A stretch of DNA of 64,000 nt from contig OY728128.1 of NCBI GenBank assembly GCA_963277665.1, positions 1,865,654,988 to 1,865,718,987 on the forward strand, in the 5' to 3' direction. A program made the position numbers and the translations under genes. The DNA comes from Viscum album (lineage: Eukaryota; Streptophyta; Magnoliopsida; Santalales; Viscaceae). This document shows, piece after piece, positions 50,289 through 62,880 of the stretch (position 1 is its first letter; the number at the start of each line of letters is the position of its first letter). The notes beneath the pieces are model-generated. The model was given only the letters and a program-made list of their open reading frames with translations. It made no database searches and was not told the origin of the DNA.

Positions 50289-50587
50289 TTGGACATAATC
50301 CAATCAAAATTCTATAGAAAGTGAACTCATGAACATATAATGAAGATATTAACTATTATACTGAAATAGATAATAAAATAGTTGATACTACTAATAGTCG
50401 ATGATAAATATACACTAGAAATATAAAATAATTATTTAATAATTTAATATAAAATAATAATATAAAAGTTAAAACATTTGAATATTTTTATTAAATTTAT
50501 ACTTAATAATTCTGTTATTACTATTATATAGTAATCTAGATTACATATTAGAAAGTTTGAATCCAAGATAAACATTTTTGTTGACTC
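50289..50587. other. Spacer between E5 and the CACTA terminus
   Basis: AT-rich, with no gene, repeat or motif recognised. Confidence 0.5.
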
Positions 50588-50604
50588 CACTGCTGGTATT
50601 ATTA

Positions 50605-50830
50605 CCTATACCAGTGCTTCAAAACCATTAGTATGGGTCGTAGAACTATTGTTATAGCCAATACCAATGATTCTCCAAACCGTTGGGTATGTGGATTTTG
50701 GGAAAGGTTTATACCAATGGTTTATAGTGAAATGTTGGTATAAGGGCAATCGATTTTTTCGTTTAACCAATGGTTTACATGGAATCATTGGTATAAGTAT
50801 ATAACAATGGTTCAAATTAAACCATTGTTA
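50605..50830. repeat. Five consecutive hairpins, CACTA subterminal array
   Basis: Each unit pairs a form of tataccaatggttt with its inverse aaaccattggtata across a short loop: 50605-50636, 50658-50693, 50708-50744, 50761-50797, 50799-50830. Units 3 and 4 are closest to the shared form; others have drifted. In known CACTA elements such subterminal words bind the TNPA-type protein; that role here is inferred. The 69-codon frame at 50606-50815 is made of these repeats and is not a gene. Confidence 0.8.
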
Positions 50831-51094
50831 AAGACCCCCTAGTTATCAGACTTGAAACACTCCAAACCTTCTCCCAAAACCTTCAACAACCACCAAAACC
50901 TGCTCAAATAGCCATCAAATGCCATAATATAACCCCACCTTCATCAGTTACCTTCAAAAAAACATCACCAATCCATATACAAATAATGATAACACAAGAA
51001 ACTAATTAATGCATTCAACCAGTGGAAAAACACATTCAAAACATGAGATATATTTATTAAGAACTGATAATCCAACATAAACTATCATAAATAT

Positions 51095-51290
51095 CTGTTT
51101 AAAATGTAAGGGGTCAATCTTTCCCTCATAACCATCACTATCATCACCATCATCCTTTCTATCATCCTCATCGACATCCTTACCATTGTACTCACCCCCA
51201 TCCATACTTTCACCCTCACCATCATCCTCACTATCACTATTTCCATCAACCTCGCCATCTCCAAGAATATTATTATCCTAACCACCTCTA
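51095..51290 (-). repeat. Imperfect trinucleotide (ATC/CAT) tract
   Basis: catcactatcatcaccatca and variants run for about 170 bp. On the minus strand one frame (51205-51002) gives an Asp/Glu-rich stretch (DVDEDDRKDDGDDSDGYEG), another a Met/Val/Arg-rich one. It may be the acidic end of a CACTA protein or simple repeat; no domain supports a gene. Confidence 0.5.
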
Positions 51291-51299
51291 GGACTACTA

Positions 51300-54200
51300 C
51301 CTAGTTCTCTATATAATGTAGTCATCATCAATATATATGCATTGCAATCCATGATATATCTAGAGGATGTTATAAACATAAAACTACCATAAATTTCATA
51401 AATTCATCATTGGAACTTTAACTCCATTCACACTCCTATATGACCATTTTAGGCTTATTTTGATAGGGTTTGAGCTTATAATGCCTATGAATTAGCTTTT
51501 TCAAACTCGGTTCTACAAGATCTTGCACCTAAAGTGGGCAAATATCTAGTCGGGAAAATAGTCTTCCATAGTAAACATCTTACTCTTCCATGGTGCTAAT
51601 CTCCCAAAACCGGATATAACTGATTGTTTGGCCATAAATATTTAGATTCTTTCTCATCAAGGGCCTCTGAATAACAATATTAAAAATATAAATAGAGTAT
51701 TTTTTTTACAAAATAGATATTAAAATTTGAAATCAACAAAGTAAAACTGACAATCTGTTGTAGTGTCTATTTGTTTACCATGACTCTATCTTTCTTATTT
51801 ATTTTAGAGAAAAATAATTTTTCTCTAGCCCCCCATCCTTCAATATTCAAAATCACCCCTAAAATGAAATTTAATATAGAAAACCATAGTTTAAAATAGG
51901 TTATTAATAAGGAACTTCCCAACTAAAATCAAATTGATATACTCTATGATTTAATATGATTTTTTATAATGATTGACTACTTTGTGATAGTATGATATAA
52001 GTTGGTTAACAAAAGAAACTATATATACTATATTGGGAGAATAGAGAATATGATTAAATAAAGATTTTATAAATTAACTTAATGTGTAATTTTACAATTC
52101 TTGTTTGTATATATTATTTTCATGATTATATGAGAAACGTAATTATAGAATAATGGGAACGTAATGTCTTTATTGATAAAAACTAATCAAGATGATATAC
52201 ATGTATAATATGATAAATTGGAAATCTAAAATTTATTCAATATGTGTTCTTATTTGGTTTTCTATGTTTCTATGATTTTATTCGAAATGGGTGAAAATTA
52301 GGAAAAGAAAGATAACATTTTCATTGATGGATGTTAATGATAGCATATAGTCAATATTGGGGTTTGTTTTTAGTAAAAAGTCACATTAAAGAATATAATT
52401 TTTTCTTTATTTAGTTAAATATTGTTAATTTTTAGTTAGCATGAGAGTATATAAGGTTAGATTGTTTTTTATCCATATTTTTACCATTAAGTTTTACATG
52501 GTATAATTTTATTTATCCCTTCTAAATTCAATTTGGTTTACTATGGTTCAATTCTATTCAATTTTTTTATATTCAATTTCTATTAATGACGTACACTTTC
52601 ATATTTTTCTACTTATTTTTTTTATCTTAATTCAGTTTGGTTCATTATAGATCAAATTTATTTATTTTGATTCACTTATATTTTTTTATAGATTTTTATT
52701 TATATTTTAATTTGTTTGTTCATCCATCAAATGATTTAGTTTTGTATATTTTACATTATACTCATTTGGTTATGTTAGCCTTAATTTTATTTTATTCAAT
52801 TAAATTAAATTAAAGTTTATTTGTTTTACTGTGATTTATTTAATTTTTTATTCACTTTTTCATATCATGTTTATATAAGTAGATTTTTCTTTTTTATTTT
52901 CATGTTGATTTCACTTCCAGTTAGGCTGGTTCAGTTTCATCAATCACTTAATAAAGGTTCTTCCAAAAGTAGTTATGCAAGCTCAACCATTTAAAGGGGA
53001 GAGTCTATATATGGATTTATCTTATTAAAACATTATTGAAACTAAATTTCAACATCATTTTCCCTTTATTGATACTAAAAAATGACATTGGAGGCTATAT
53101 ATGAGGTTGACAATGATGAATTGTAAAAAAAGTAATATGTTTTGAGTAAAAGTTGGAATGGTTACTGCCAACTAATAGATAAAAATTCCCAAATGCAATA
53201 AATTTTAATAAATAACTTTATCCAGGTATGGATGACAGTGATACACTCTTTATAGACTTATTTTATTAACATTTCATTTGAATTCAATTGAAAACTAACA
53301 TTTCTTATACTATAATTATAGAACTATTATCACTAGTGAATTTGTGGGAAGAGTTTAGTAGATAATCCATGAGAGAGGTCATTTATTTTCATAAAGGGAT
53401 GAAAGAAACACTCTGGATAGCTGCTAATATTGAGGATAGAGTTGGAATTTACATGTTATTTCATAATGAAAATTTTCTCAAACCAAAGAAAATTATAGGA
53501 TACTCATTGGAGCAGTCCATGCATACTCAATAGGCTATCCAAGGGTTCCAAAAATTAAAAATAAAATATAACAATTCTAAATTCTAATTAATAAACAAAA
53601 TATAAGATATATAATCTATAAATTATCAATTTAAAATTTATCTTGTCTTAATTTCACTAAAATTGAGTTTTTATTGACTCTACATATTATTTGAATATTG
53701 ATGCAGAGCTATGGGAGCTGAAACTAGATGCATGAGGTAAGGATGCGAATATTGATTCTACATGTGATGGTTCTGTATAGGAAAAGGAAATAGAGGAGAG
53801 AGAGTTGTGCCTCATTATAGTTGTGGAAAAATATATGGATGAAACCTACCATCTACCAACTCAAAACTACTATAGGATCCAATCTGGAAAAGGGAAGGGA
53901 AATAAGCATAAAGAACATGGGGTCCAACAAAGGAAGAAATTCAAGAGAAGCTATGGGAAGAAAAGGATGTGGTGGTCTAAACCACATAAACCACATCCCA
54001 CATCTGATGAAGGATGATTCACTACAACATATAACAATGGGAATTAAAACATATAATACCTACATGGAGGTCAAAACATGTTTCCCTTACCTTTTCTTTT
54101 TATTTTTTGTTTTGTTTTGGTTTTCTTCAACTAAATTCCTCAAGTATGTTTTCTTTCCTTATCGGTTTTTCATAGAGAGTAGTAGTTGTGGGAATAATAA

Positions 54201-55429
54201 GGTTTAATTGAAATCTAACATCCAATAAACCTAATTATAGTCACCCAACATATTAGTTTACGAATACCTTATTCCTAAAATGTGAAAACTGCTAATGTCA
54301 AAATTTAGTTCTTATAAGGGTATTAACATCTTTGTATGGGAAGGGAAACATGATTGAAACTAGATTATGGATTTTTTGTGTTTTCCACTTTTTTATTTTT
54401 GTGTTTAACTTGATATATATTATACACTTTTTAAATTTTTGGACAATTGAGTTTATGGTGGCAGTGATGCTGAATTTAAAATATGAAAACCCACATGATT
54501 ACAGATATGTTTTATTATCTCTAATAATTTTTATAATTTAATAAATTTTAGTTTCATATGAAAATAATAGATACACTCCATTCCTAACTTGAATGAGTCT
54601 TTCACACAATGAATAAATTTTATAGGATGACATCAGGCCAATAGTGTGTTTTGTGTGCTCCAATCGACTTTAGACAAAACTTGGTTAGATCTGGAATGAA
54701 CTTTCACTCTAGGTGCACCACCACAGGGTGGAATATTATATAGTAGACCCCATAGTGAAAGTTGAATTGAAACTCATTGATAAAATTATTCTTATATTGG
54801 TAAAGAAACCTTAGGTCTATTCATGTTGAAAATAGTTACAAAAAAAACACCCAGTTTGGGTGTTTTGATTAGCATATCACCTATGGGGTACCACCTGTGG
54901 TAAATAGGGGGAATGGGAGAAATGACCAGGTTGGATGTTTCACTAGTCATTGATGGGGTATAAATATGTTATGTGTTTTATTTTAAGGTATTATGTTTTA
55001 TATAATAATCAAATGAAATAATAAATTTCATGACATGATCACAAACATAACAATACCAATCCTAAAATTTCAGTACACACAAAACAATTTAAACAATAAA
55101 CTAATGAATCCATATAATTTATAATTGATTTTTTAATTAAATTATTTATTTAAATAAAAAAATTATAAATGATTATCACACCCAGTTCCTCTCACGGACT
55201 AGAATTGTAAGCCACCCTAAACTTTCAAGATATTTCATAGTATCCCTGTTTTTTATTTATTATTAATGCTTCCTCATAAATAATTTTCAATAATAAAAAA
55301 ATAAATATCAATGAAAATCATGCTAATTTTAATTCGAAATCCTTAAATTTTATTAATAAAAATATCTCATAACTCTTCCAATAAATAATCATTTCTAGAT
55401 AATATGATACTGGACAGTCATTGATGATA
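51300..55429. other. CACTA interior, no recognisable gene
   Basis: Mostly AT-rich. 52440-52880 is T-rich with drifted repeats of ttcagtttggttca. 53805-54207 (plus strand) has two overlapping frames of 70 and 128 codons: one is Lys-rich (KGKGNKHKEHGVQQRKKFKR), the other ends in a Phe-rich hydrophobic stretch. I recognise no family and their overlap argues against both being genes. cactacaacatataacaatg at 54022 resembles a CACTA start but has no partner. 54300-55429 holds nothing recognised. Confidence 0.4.
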
Positions 55430-56430
55430 GGTGTGGCCTCTAAATATGTACCAACTTTAGCATGCCATTCACTCTATAACTCATGCATATATGATCTCCA
55501 CAACCCACCTAATTTCACGAGACATGCTATCCTCACAACCACACCATCATTCAAATTAAAACAAAAAATGACACCAAAATATTAAATCATATAAATACAA
55601 TAATAATATAACATTAAGTCTAATTAATTTTCATACCCATATTTTTTCTCAAGAACTATCTTTTACTTCATTTGCATGGATTATCTTGGAAAGTGTCCTA
55701 ATGGGAATGATGTTAGAGTATTTGGAAAGTGTTTCTATAAATCTTCTACATTCTAACCATATTTTCCGATCATTGGATTATCCTAGGGGTACTCCACCAT
55801 CAACTGTGTGAATTGGTTCCACACCGCTTGCAAGCATCTATGCCAATGCTGCCTAGCAGATGATCTAACTATTAAAGAAAAACAAATATTTTATCAATAT
55901 ATATTATAATGAAAATTAAATATGGTAAAAAATTACTAGGGTTATATAAATATACCAGAGTAAATCTGATTAGTGAGTGCCACTTGATCCATAGGCTCTG
56001 AAGGAACATACACCTGTATAGATGGAGTGACACCCAATGTCTGAAATGGGGGATCATAATGTGTTAGAGTAGAAGTTGAAGGAGCAGGAATGTAGAATCT
56101 TGTGGATAAGTAAGTATAGGCAAAGGGATATTCCATAAATGCATATAGAAATTCATAATATGGATGGGGAGTAGTAGCCATTATCAAATAAGGGAAGGAT
56201 AAGAGAGGAGGCTCAGATAAAAATGGTGGAGAAAACCTCGGTGACCTAAATATCATGAGTTCATCTAATGAAAACATGGGGTAAAAATTTATGCTACATG
56301 GTATTTCATAGGAATGGATAAGGTATTATTGGGTACATTTAGTTGATCATGTAGCTCTAGTACCACCCGCTCATATCGTCTGGTAGAGCACCAGTACGAC
56401 TAGGTTGATTAGAGAATCACTTTCATCTAG
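55430..56430 (-). pseudogene. Second CACTA gene remnant (TNPA-like or transposase_24-like)
   Basis: The minus strand near 56390-56330 reads RRYERVVLELHDQLNVPNNT. The open frame 56277-55942 is Tyr/Pro/Phe-rich (TTPHPYYEFLYAFMEYPFAY). Further down, 55860-55790 reads WHRCLQAVWNQFTQLMVEYP and 55540-55450 reads RIACLVKLGGLWRSYMHEL, then EWHAKVGTYLEATPII. This resembles the plant proteins that follow the transposase in CACTA elements, but the assignment is tentative. Stops interrupt every segment. Confidence 0.45.
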
Positions 56431-56869
56431 GTGGTGGATCTTGATTAAAAATTATGAGCAAAATTAATCACATGAAATTATATGTTTTTGATATATATAT
56501 ATTTGAAATTAAATACGCATATAAAACATAAAAATAGGGATACCCATCTCCCTCATTCAATATTTATTGTTTGTCATCCTTTTTTTCATTTATCTTCAAT
56601 TTTTCTCATTTACTATATTTGAAGCCAAATATGGAATTAATTAGAATCCATAACTAATGATTAATATAAAAAAGAAATAATATGAGGCATGACTTGATTA
56701 AATAATACAAATTATCAAACAAAATAAATGATATATACTGATATAACAAAAGAATTTTATATTTAGTGATAAGAATATCAGAATATAAAAGACTTGTCAT
56801 AAAAAAATATGATCAAATTAGAAAATTTAGCAAGGTTATGATATAGTTTCATTCTATTTTCAATTTGAT

Positions 56870-57110
56870 CCAATTAAATTTTGGTTAGGTCATTTGGTTC
56901 ATTTTAGTCAATTGATTAATTCATTTGTCAATTTTTAGTTGTCTCATGTCATTTGGTTCATTTTTATTAATTTATTAGGTCATTTGTCTATTTTTATTTG
57001 TATAAGGTCATTTAGGTCATATTTTGGGTTAGGTCATTTTTTTATTTTATTTTTAGGTCATTATTTTAATTTTTAGGTCATTATTTTAATTGGTTTTGAT
57101 TTTTATATTT
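56870..57110. repeat. Degenerate GGTCATTT-type repeat
   Basis: ggtcatttggttcattttag and shortened forms (aggtcatttgtc, aggtcatttaggtcat, aggtcattattttaattttt twice) recur at about 25-50 bp intervals. It lies between the two CACTA genes. Confidence 0.65.
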
Positions 57111-57399
57111 ATTAGTTTAAAATATTCAACTCAATTATACTTGTTTTTTGTTCTAGTTATATTGATTCATTTTTTAAGTTTGTAGGTTCTACAGTTCAAT
57201 TCAATATTAAAAAATTTAACTCAAAGAAAATTGTAACCAGTATATACTCAAAATGAATATATAAGACAAGTTGGACACAAGATATTTTTAATTAATACTA
57301 AAGAAATATTAATATTACCCACCTTACCAACCCAAGTCGAGATAAACCAAAATAACTAAGAACACAGATGGATGATTCTATATATTTCCCACCACAACA

Positions 57400-59377
57400 T
57401 TAGGTTCACAATCAACTTTCCCAATTAAACTATTGGAGTAATACTCGAATGGATTGAAGGCCTTCTCTATTGATGCAAATTTATATGGATCATCAGTAGC
57501 AAGAGTTTGATTAATGTTAATAACTCAAAATACAAAATCATTAATAAACGTTACATGCCCCTTCATCGAAAAAACCACTTTCATTTCATCATAGTAACTT
57601 GACCATGAGAATAATAATATAATGTTAATATTTTATCAATGACTCCATAATAAGATAAATTTTAAAATCAAGGTCTACTATCTGATGCACTAACATAACA
57701 TTCTTCTATGGTAGTAACCACAACACTATCATATTGTGTACTCATATTTATTACTCGTTCAGTGATAATAAATCGGCACCCATTGATCAAAATTGATTTG
57801 TATTCAAAAACTACGAATTTTGGAACAAAATCTGAAGCCCTTATATCCTTAGAGATAGAGTCAACATGAAAACTCAATATATGAAATATAAATTAATATT
57901 AAAATTAATTAAATATTGATTTTATTAATTTATTTCATTAATAATTTTACCTTAAATTTCAAACAATAATAAAATTCTTTGTTATGAAAAGTCTATCTCC
58001 TTCTCAAAGATAAATAATGATGGGTTATACTAATCATTTGTTTATTTTCCCTTAAAAAAATAGATATTTCTTAACAGATATGTACAATTAAATTATATGA
58101 GATAATATGTGCATGTTCAATTTACATACTTTATGTAGTAATTGAAAAAATCACATTTAAACAAAACTATACGATGCACCATATCCCTCTATTCATGGAT
58201 TAATGTGGTTAATGTATATAATCAGAGAATTCCACTTATTTGGGGATGTGATATAGAATTGTGTTCAATTTTCTCATATTTTTCACCTTTATTTCTTATT
58301 GTTATGTTCCATCTTGTAGTCACATTAGAAAAATACATTAAAAAAAATCTTTCCATTCTTTAGGAATGTAACCTTTGACTATAGAACCTTTAGGATGATT
58401 CATGTTCTAGACATAAGACTTAAATGTATACATATTTATTTTAGTTAGATACATCCAATGAAAATAATCAGGTCCTCGAAGAAGTATTTCAGTTGAAATA
58501 TGGATAATTAGATGCAACATGCATGTGAAAAATGATGGAGGAAATAATTTCTCTAAATCACACAAATTTAATGGTGCCTCTGATGAAACATTTTATAAGA
58601 AATACTTGGAAAACTTCTTATCACAAATATTTCTATAAAAATGAAACAAATAAATATCTAACACCATTACATTATTGGACAGAATATGATATATTTCCAT
58701 TGGAATTAACTTGTACAGAAGGATGTGATAAACATAAATATTCAAATATTTCAGCTTCAACTCTCTTCTGTTGAACCATTATGATATGTTACTTTAATAT
58801 CCATCAAGTACTATAATAATCAATAGTTATTTGAGAATTTATTTTTTCTCCAGGTGTTATCACATAAGAAGCACACAAAATAGTCCATTTTATTTTCCCT
58901 AAAACGCACAAGATGCAATTTTGGTATGATACCCTAATCCACTATGTCACACTGAGAGCATAAATAATATGTTGTCTTTCCATTTAAATTTATAATAATT
59001 GAATGCAACAATTCACATATTTTTTTTCAATCATTAAATCTAAGCAATGAAGTAATAAATTGGTTGAACAATATGAAAACTCAAAGAATATACTTATCTT
59101 TTTCCAATTGTAATCGGTTTCAGTGGGAAAATTATTAATATTTATAGATTTCCTTTGAATCTTCCAGAATTAAAATTTAAATCATGAAATTCATTAATCA
59201 CATCAATTACAAAGATATGCTGAGGTGGATTTTTGGTCTCCATGGTATTGTCAAACCATCGATGATTATTCCTATATGGATGATCCATTGGAAAGAATCA
59301 TCAATGTCCCATAAAACTTATAATTTAGTGATATTTAAGTCTTATGGATAGTGTATTCTTCAAAAAATAGCACATGA
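57400..59377 (-). pseudogene. CACTA TNP2-type transposase, decayed and truncated by E6
   Basis: At 59315-59216 the minus strand reads FFPMDHPYRNNHRWF, then DNTMETKNPPQHIFVIDVIN, a conserved TNP2 segment. The open frame 57877-57668 reads SDFVPKFVVFEYKSILING and then CRFIITERVINMSTQYDSVV, the C-terminal NGY-type domain of CACTA transposases. 57600-57430 continues with DDPYKFASIEKAFNPFEYYS. Between 59200 and 57900 frames are badly broken. The N-terminal half lies beyond E6. The plus-strand frames at 58142 and 58532 are shadows. The protein would cut the element ends for transposition; this copy cannot. Confidence 0.75.
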
Positions 59378-60797
59378 TGTAGGACCCGAGGACACCTTGA
59401 GAGGGGAGGGGTGAATCAGGGTGTCAACTTTTTCTTTTAAAGTGAAGGATCTTGTTCCCACATTGGTAGGAACTTGTTAAACCTATATGATGGATATGAA
59501 TAGAAAGCAAACATTCACATGTAGAGAGACGACACAATACTTTTTACTTGGTTCACCACTAAGGTATACATCCAATTAGCATACACTGACAGGTTGTCAG
59601 TCGTACCAAATTCCACTAAACTTCACTAGCTGTGGATTACAAAGGTTCGGGCATAATCACTATATCCCAGGCTCACTTCCTTACAAAGATTCAAGGTTAT
59701 CTCACTACTTCCCTCGGGTCACTCCCGTTGACTTCCCCTGGCTCAATTCCCTTGGTGAAGTCACACTCAGTTTATAGACGTGAAGGTCTCTTCATAATTT
59801 CTAAATAATACATCATCTGTTGCGTGTACATGCTCTATTGAAGTCTAATTCTCTCCTGTAGTCAAATCTCACTTCCCTTCAAGGTTACCGGGTAATCTCC
59901 CAACTTTCACACAGCTCAAAAACATTGGTGCGCTTCTTTACTTCCTGGAACATAGGTCTTCTACGTGGAAAGAATTCGGTGGGCAAGTTCAAACTGGTGC
60001 ACAAGTATCAAATAACCACCTACGCGACACCGCCTACTTAAGCTTCAAACCTGCACAACTCAATTCCGTTCTCACCCAAACTGCCTTGGGCGTGCAACCA
60101 ACAACCGGTGCACAACCTCTACCTGCTCATCCCAACTACCAATTGTGCGACTCAACTACTTCCCCGATGGGAGCTCAAAAAATATCTATGTCTTGAAAAT
60201 CATTACAAATGAGGAGGGGTGGTCCTCTATTTATAGTCAAACTGGACCCCCAACCTGGTGGTGCGCAAGTATCCTCACGGTGCGCAGGTCTTGGCGTGCA
60301 GCTCCAACCACCCTAGCCTCTATTGCATAACTCACTTGCACGACCAAACCAATACTTGTGTGACCCTCTTTCCTTTGCCATATTTTGAAGTTCTGATCAT
60401 GAAGAACAATAGGCGTGCAAGTTTCCAAACATCCTAAGCACCAACGCGCAAGTCCCTTCTCAGCGTGCTGGTCACTTGCGCGACCCAACCAATACCTGCG
60501 CGACCCTTATCCCTTTTCCATTTTTACATGTTCTAATATTGAAAAACACTAGGTGAACAAGTTCTATCTCCATCAATTACATGGCGCACATGTCTCTTTT
60601 CCAAGAACACTTTTCTCCATTTATCGTTTTTCAGGACCAAAAATTTGGCAAACATGGGAAAATGGTGCCTCCTTCAATACTGTAATATGCTTCACCTATA
60701 TAAGCACTTTCTGGAAAACATTCTAAACATCCTCTGAGGATTTACAATAAACACAAACCATATTCCAATTCATGCATAGATTACCATGGTTCCAATA
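59378..60797 (-). mobile_element. E6 3' LTR, Ty1/copia
   Basis: 1420 bp, clearly richer in G+C than its surroundings. The outer end is tgtaggacccgagg at 59378 with gaggggaggggtgaatcag following, a common copia LTR end. The inner end (TATTGGAACC on the minus strand at 60797) follows a polypurine tract; its TG is mutated to TA. The insertion lies within CACTA TNP2; catga (59373-59377) is the candidate left target copy. Frames 60145-60330 and 60237-60488 are chance. Confidence 0.8.
60333..60600. repeat. 140-bp tandem duplication in the E6 LTR
   Basis: cacttgcacgacc (60333) and cacttgcgcgacc (60473) start two collinear units. Both continue accaatac, tgcgcgaccct or tgtgtgaccct, tttcc, ccat, ttctgat or ttctaat, aacaataggcgtgcaagtt or aacactaggtgaacaagtt. 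Unit 2 is cut short near 60600. Confidence 0.82.
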
Positions 60798-61260
60798 ATA
60801 TCCCCCTTTGGGTTTGTTGGAAATCAGAAAATAAATTCAATAGATCCCCATCCATATGTAAACCAATAAATGTAAGAACTAACTCAGCCAACACTCTAAA
60901 TCTACGTGAGAAATGATCAGTGTAGAAAATAAGAGAGGAAGCTTGAATTGGGTTCTAGTGTTTTGGAATTTTCAATGACGCCCAAGAAGCATTACATGAT
61001 CGATGTATTCCTTCTCATCCTTCTCATCGTATCACTGACACTGAATTCGCATCATGTAACAAAAGCATTACATGCCTGAACATGCCCGAATTTATTCCTT
61101 TCTCCCCAATTGACAATAAACCCAAAGACCAGTAATTTGTTTAATGTTCAACTCAAACCATACTCCCCCTAGATAGTATCTCCCCCAAAAACCTGCATCA
61201 CATCCATAAATAGATAAAAAAAGTTATCATAATCAGGGATAGGGGTATTGTGAAACCTCA
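60798..61260 (-). other. E6 3' untranslated region with polypurine tracts
   Basis: From the stop codon at 61261 to the LTR. The tract CCCAAAGGGGGATAT (60798-60812) abuts the LTR and is preceded by TTTCCAACAAA. A second purine run TTTTTGGGGGAGATAC, then TAGGGGGAGTATGG (about 61164-61195), lies just after the stop and may be a central or older tract. No gene. Confidence 0.6.
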
Positions 61261-62880
61261 TTATGCACTGTGAGGTGGCTGAACACCGAGGTTCAACTGA
61301 TGCTTCTCAAACACAGCCGCTGACAATGGCTTGGTCAGGATATCAACCACTTTCTCATCAGTTCCCACATGATCTATTCTAATCACCCTTTTCTCAACTT
61401 TTTCTTTGATAAAGTGATACCTGATTTTAATATGTTTTGTACGAGAATGTTGAACATGATTTTTTTGTGAGATCAATTGCGATCTTGTTATCATAGTAAA
61501 TTACCATTGGTTGATTCACATCATCACCAATATCTATTAGTTGTTTCTTCATACATAGCAGTTGAGTGCATTCCTTTGTGGAGGATATATACCCACCTTC
61601 AGCAGTACTAAGAGAAGTACTTTCTTGTTTCTTAATCAACTAGCCAACACATTTCTTCCCAATATAGAAGGCTCCACCACTGGTGGACTTTTTGTCTACT
61701 ACATCACCAGCCCAGTCTGCATCAGAGAACACTGATAATTCACCATTCCTGCTGGCAACAAAATATAACCCAAAGTTATGTGTACCTTGAATGTACCTCA
61801 TGATTCTTTTTACTACCACCATATGTTCCTCATTTGGATTACTCTGAAAGAGGGCTGCAATACATGTGGCAAAGAAAATATCTGGTCGTGTCGCTGTTAG
61901 GTATAGTAGGATCTCAATGATCCTCCTGTACATGGTGGTATCAATAGAGGCCCCATCCTCATGCTTTCCAAGTTTAGTGTCAACTGCAATCAGAGTTGAC
62001 ATTGGTTTGGAGTCTTGCATATTAATCTTCTTCAACAGCTCTCTTAAATACTTTTACTGATAAAGAAAAGTGTAATCCTTCTTTTGAATCACCTGTATCC
62101 CCAAGAAATATGTGATCTCCCCAATCATAGACATTTCAAATTCTGATTTTATATGATTGTAAAATTCATCCACTGATTTCTGTCTGCTACCACCATATAT
62201 GATATCATCAACATAGACTAGAACCATGAATTGATCTTTTGGATAATTCTTCACATATAGATTGTGATCCACTACTCCTCTTTTGAACTCCAGCTTCTTG
62301 AGATACGATTATATACGGGAATACCATGCTCATAGTGCCTGCTTTAAACCATATTGGGATTTCTTCAGTTTACAGACCTTTGTCTCATCAGTACCAAGAA
62401 CCAAACCCACTGGTTGTTCAATGTAGACTTCTTCTTCGAGTAAACCATTCAAGAATGTTGTCTTGACATCCATTTGATATACTTTATATCCTCATTGGAG
62501 TGCCATGGAAAGGAAAAGTCTGATTGACTCTAGTATAGACACTGGAGCAAAGGTTTCTTCAACATCAACACCTTCAATATGGGAATACCCCTTACATACT
62601 AGTCGAGCCTTGTTTCTGATAACACTTTAATTCTCATCAAACTTGTTCTTGAAGATCCATTTTGTACCAATATCATTGTGAGATTCAGGTCTCTGGAAAA
62701 GACCCCATGTCTGATTCTTGTCAATATGATCTAGCTCTTCATTCATGGCCTTCACCCAACATACATCCTTTGAAGCTTCTTCGAATGAGGATGGCTCCAC
62801 AACTGAAAGAAATGAAGATTGTATGTTATTACTCATCCTCCTTGTTTATGTGGGTGCACTCTTGTCCCCAATTATGTTAG
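61261..62880 (-). pseudogene. E6 reverse transcriptase and RNase H, Ty1/copia
   Basis: RT begins in the frame 62836-62627 (CWVKAMNEELDHIDKNQTW, then NDIGTKWIFKNKFDEN). One stop near 62625 and another near 62310 interrupt it. The frame 62272-62054 has the catalytic box VYVDDIIYGG (about 62195-62220) intact, then MIGEITYFLGIQVIQKK. 62035-61640 continues with the connection and RNase H (RIMRYIQGTHNFGLYF, then SVFSDADWAGDVVDKKSTSG). 61639-61427 and 61494-61261 finish it in two frames (STAEGGYISSTKECTQLL; QHSRTKHIKIRYHFIKEKVE; DILTKPLSAAVFEKHQLNL) and end at a TAA at 61261. Far less decayed than E5. Copies element RNA to DNA in virus-like particles. Confidence 0.92.

Larger units (their letters stand above)
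50588..59377 (-). mobile_element. CACTA (En/Spm) transposon, 3' end and part of coding region
   Basis: The terminus cactgctggtattatt at 50588 is a variant of CACTA and is followed by five hairpins typical of CACTA subterminal DNA. On the minus strand lie a TNP2-type transposase remnant (57400-59377) and then a second coding remnant (55430-56430), the order known for En/Spm-type elements. The right part is displaced by the copia element E6 at 59378 and lies outside the window. The other terminus and the 3-bp target duplication cannot be checked. Confidence 0.7.

Noticed and set aside
35044..50293. A target duplication for E5 (ttccg and ttgga)
   Set aside because: Only two leading bases match; with both LTR ends mutated the edges may be off by a few bases.
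51002..51285. An acidic protein gene
   Set aside because: Both overlapping frames come from an imperfect ATC/CAT repeat; composition alone explains them.
54022..54060. A second CACTA start (cactacaacatataacaatg)
   Set aside because: Only a short resemblance; no subterminal array and no inverted partner were found nearby.
53805..54207. Two overlapping plus-strand frames as a host gene
   Set aside because: No recognisable domain, mutual overlap, and a hydrophobic tail from T-rich DNA. They lie inside a CACTA element of opposite orientation.
55942..56277. An independent host gene of 111 codons
   Set aside because: Position and flanking coding-like text fit the second gene of the CACTA element, and the frame is closed by stops on both sides.
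61164..61195. The E6 3' LTR starting at the purine run next to the stop codon
   Set aside because: The tract at 60798-60812 has the usual copia context and directly abuts an LTR-like start; the run at 61164 does not.
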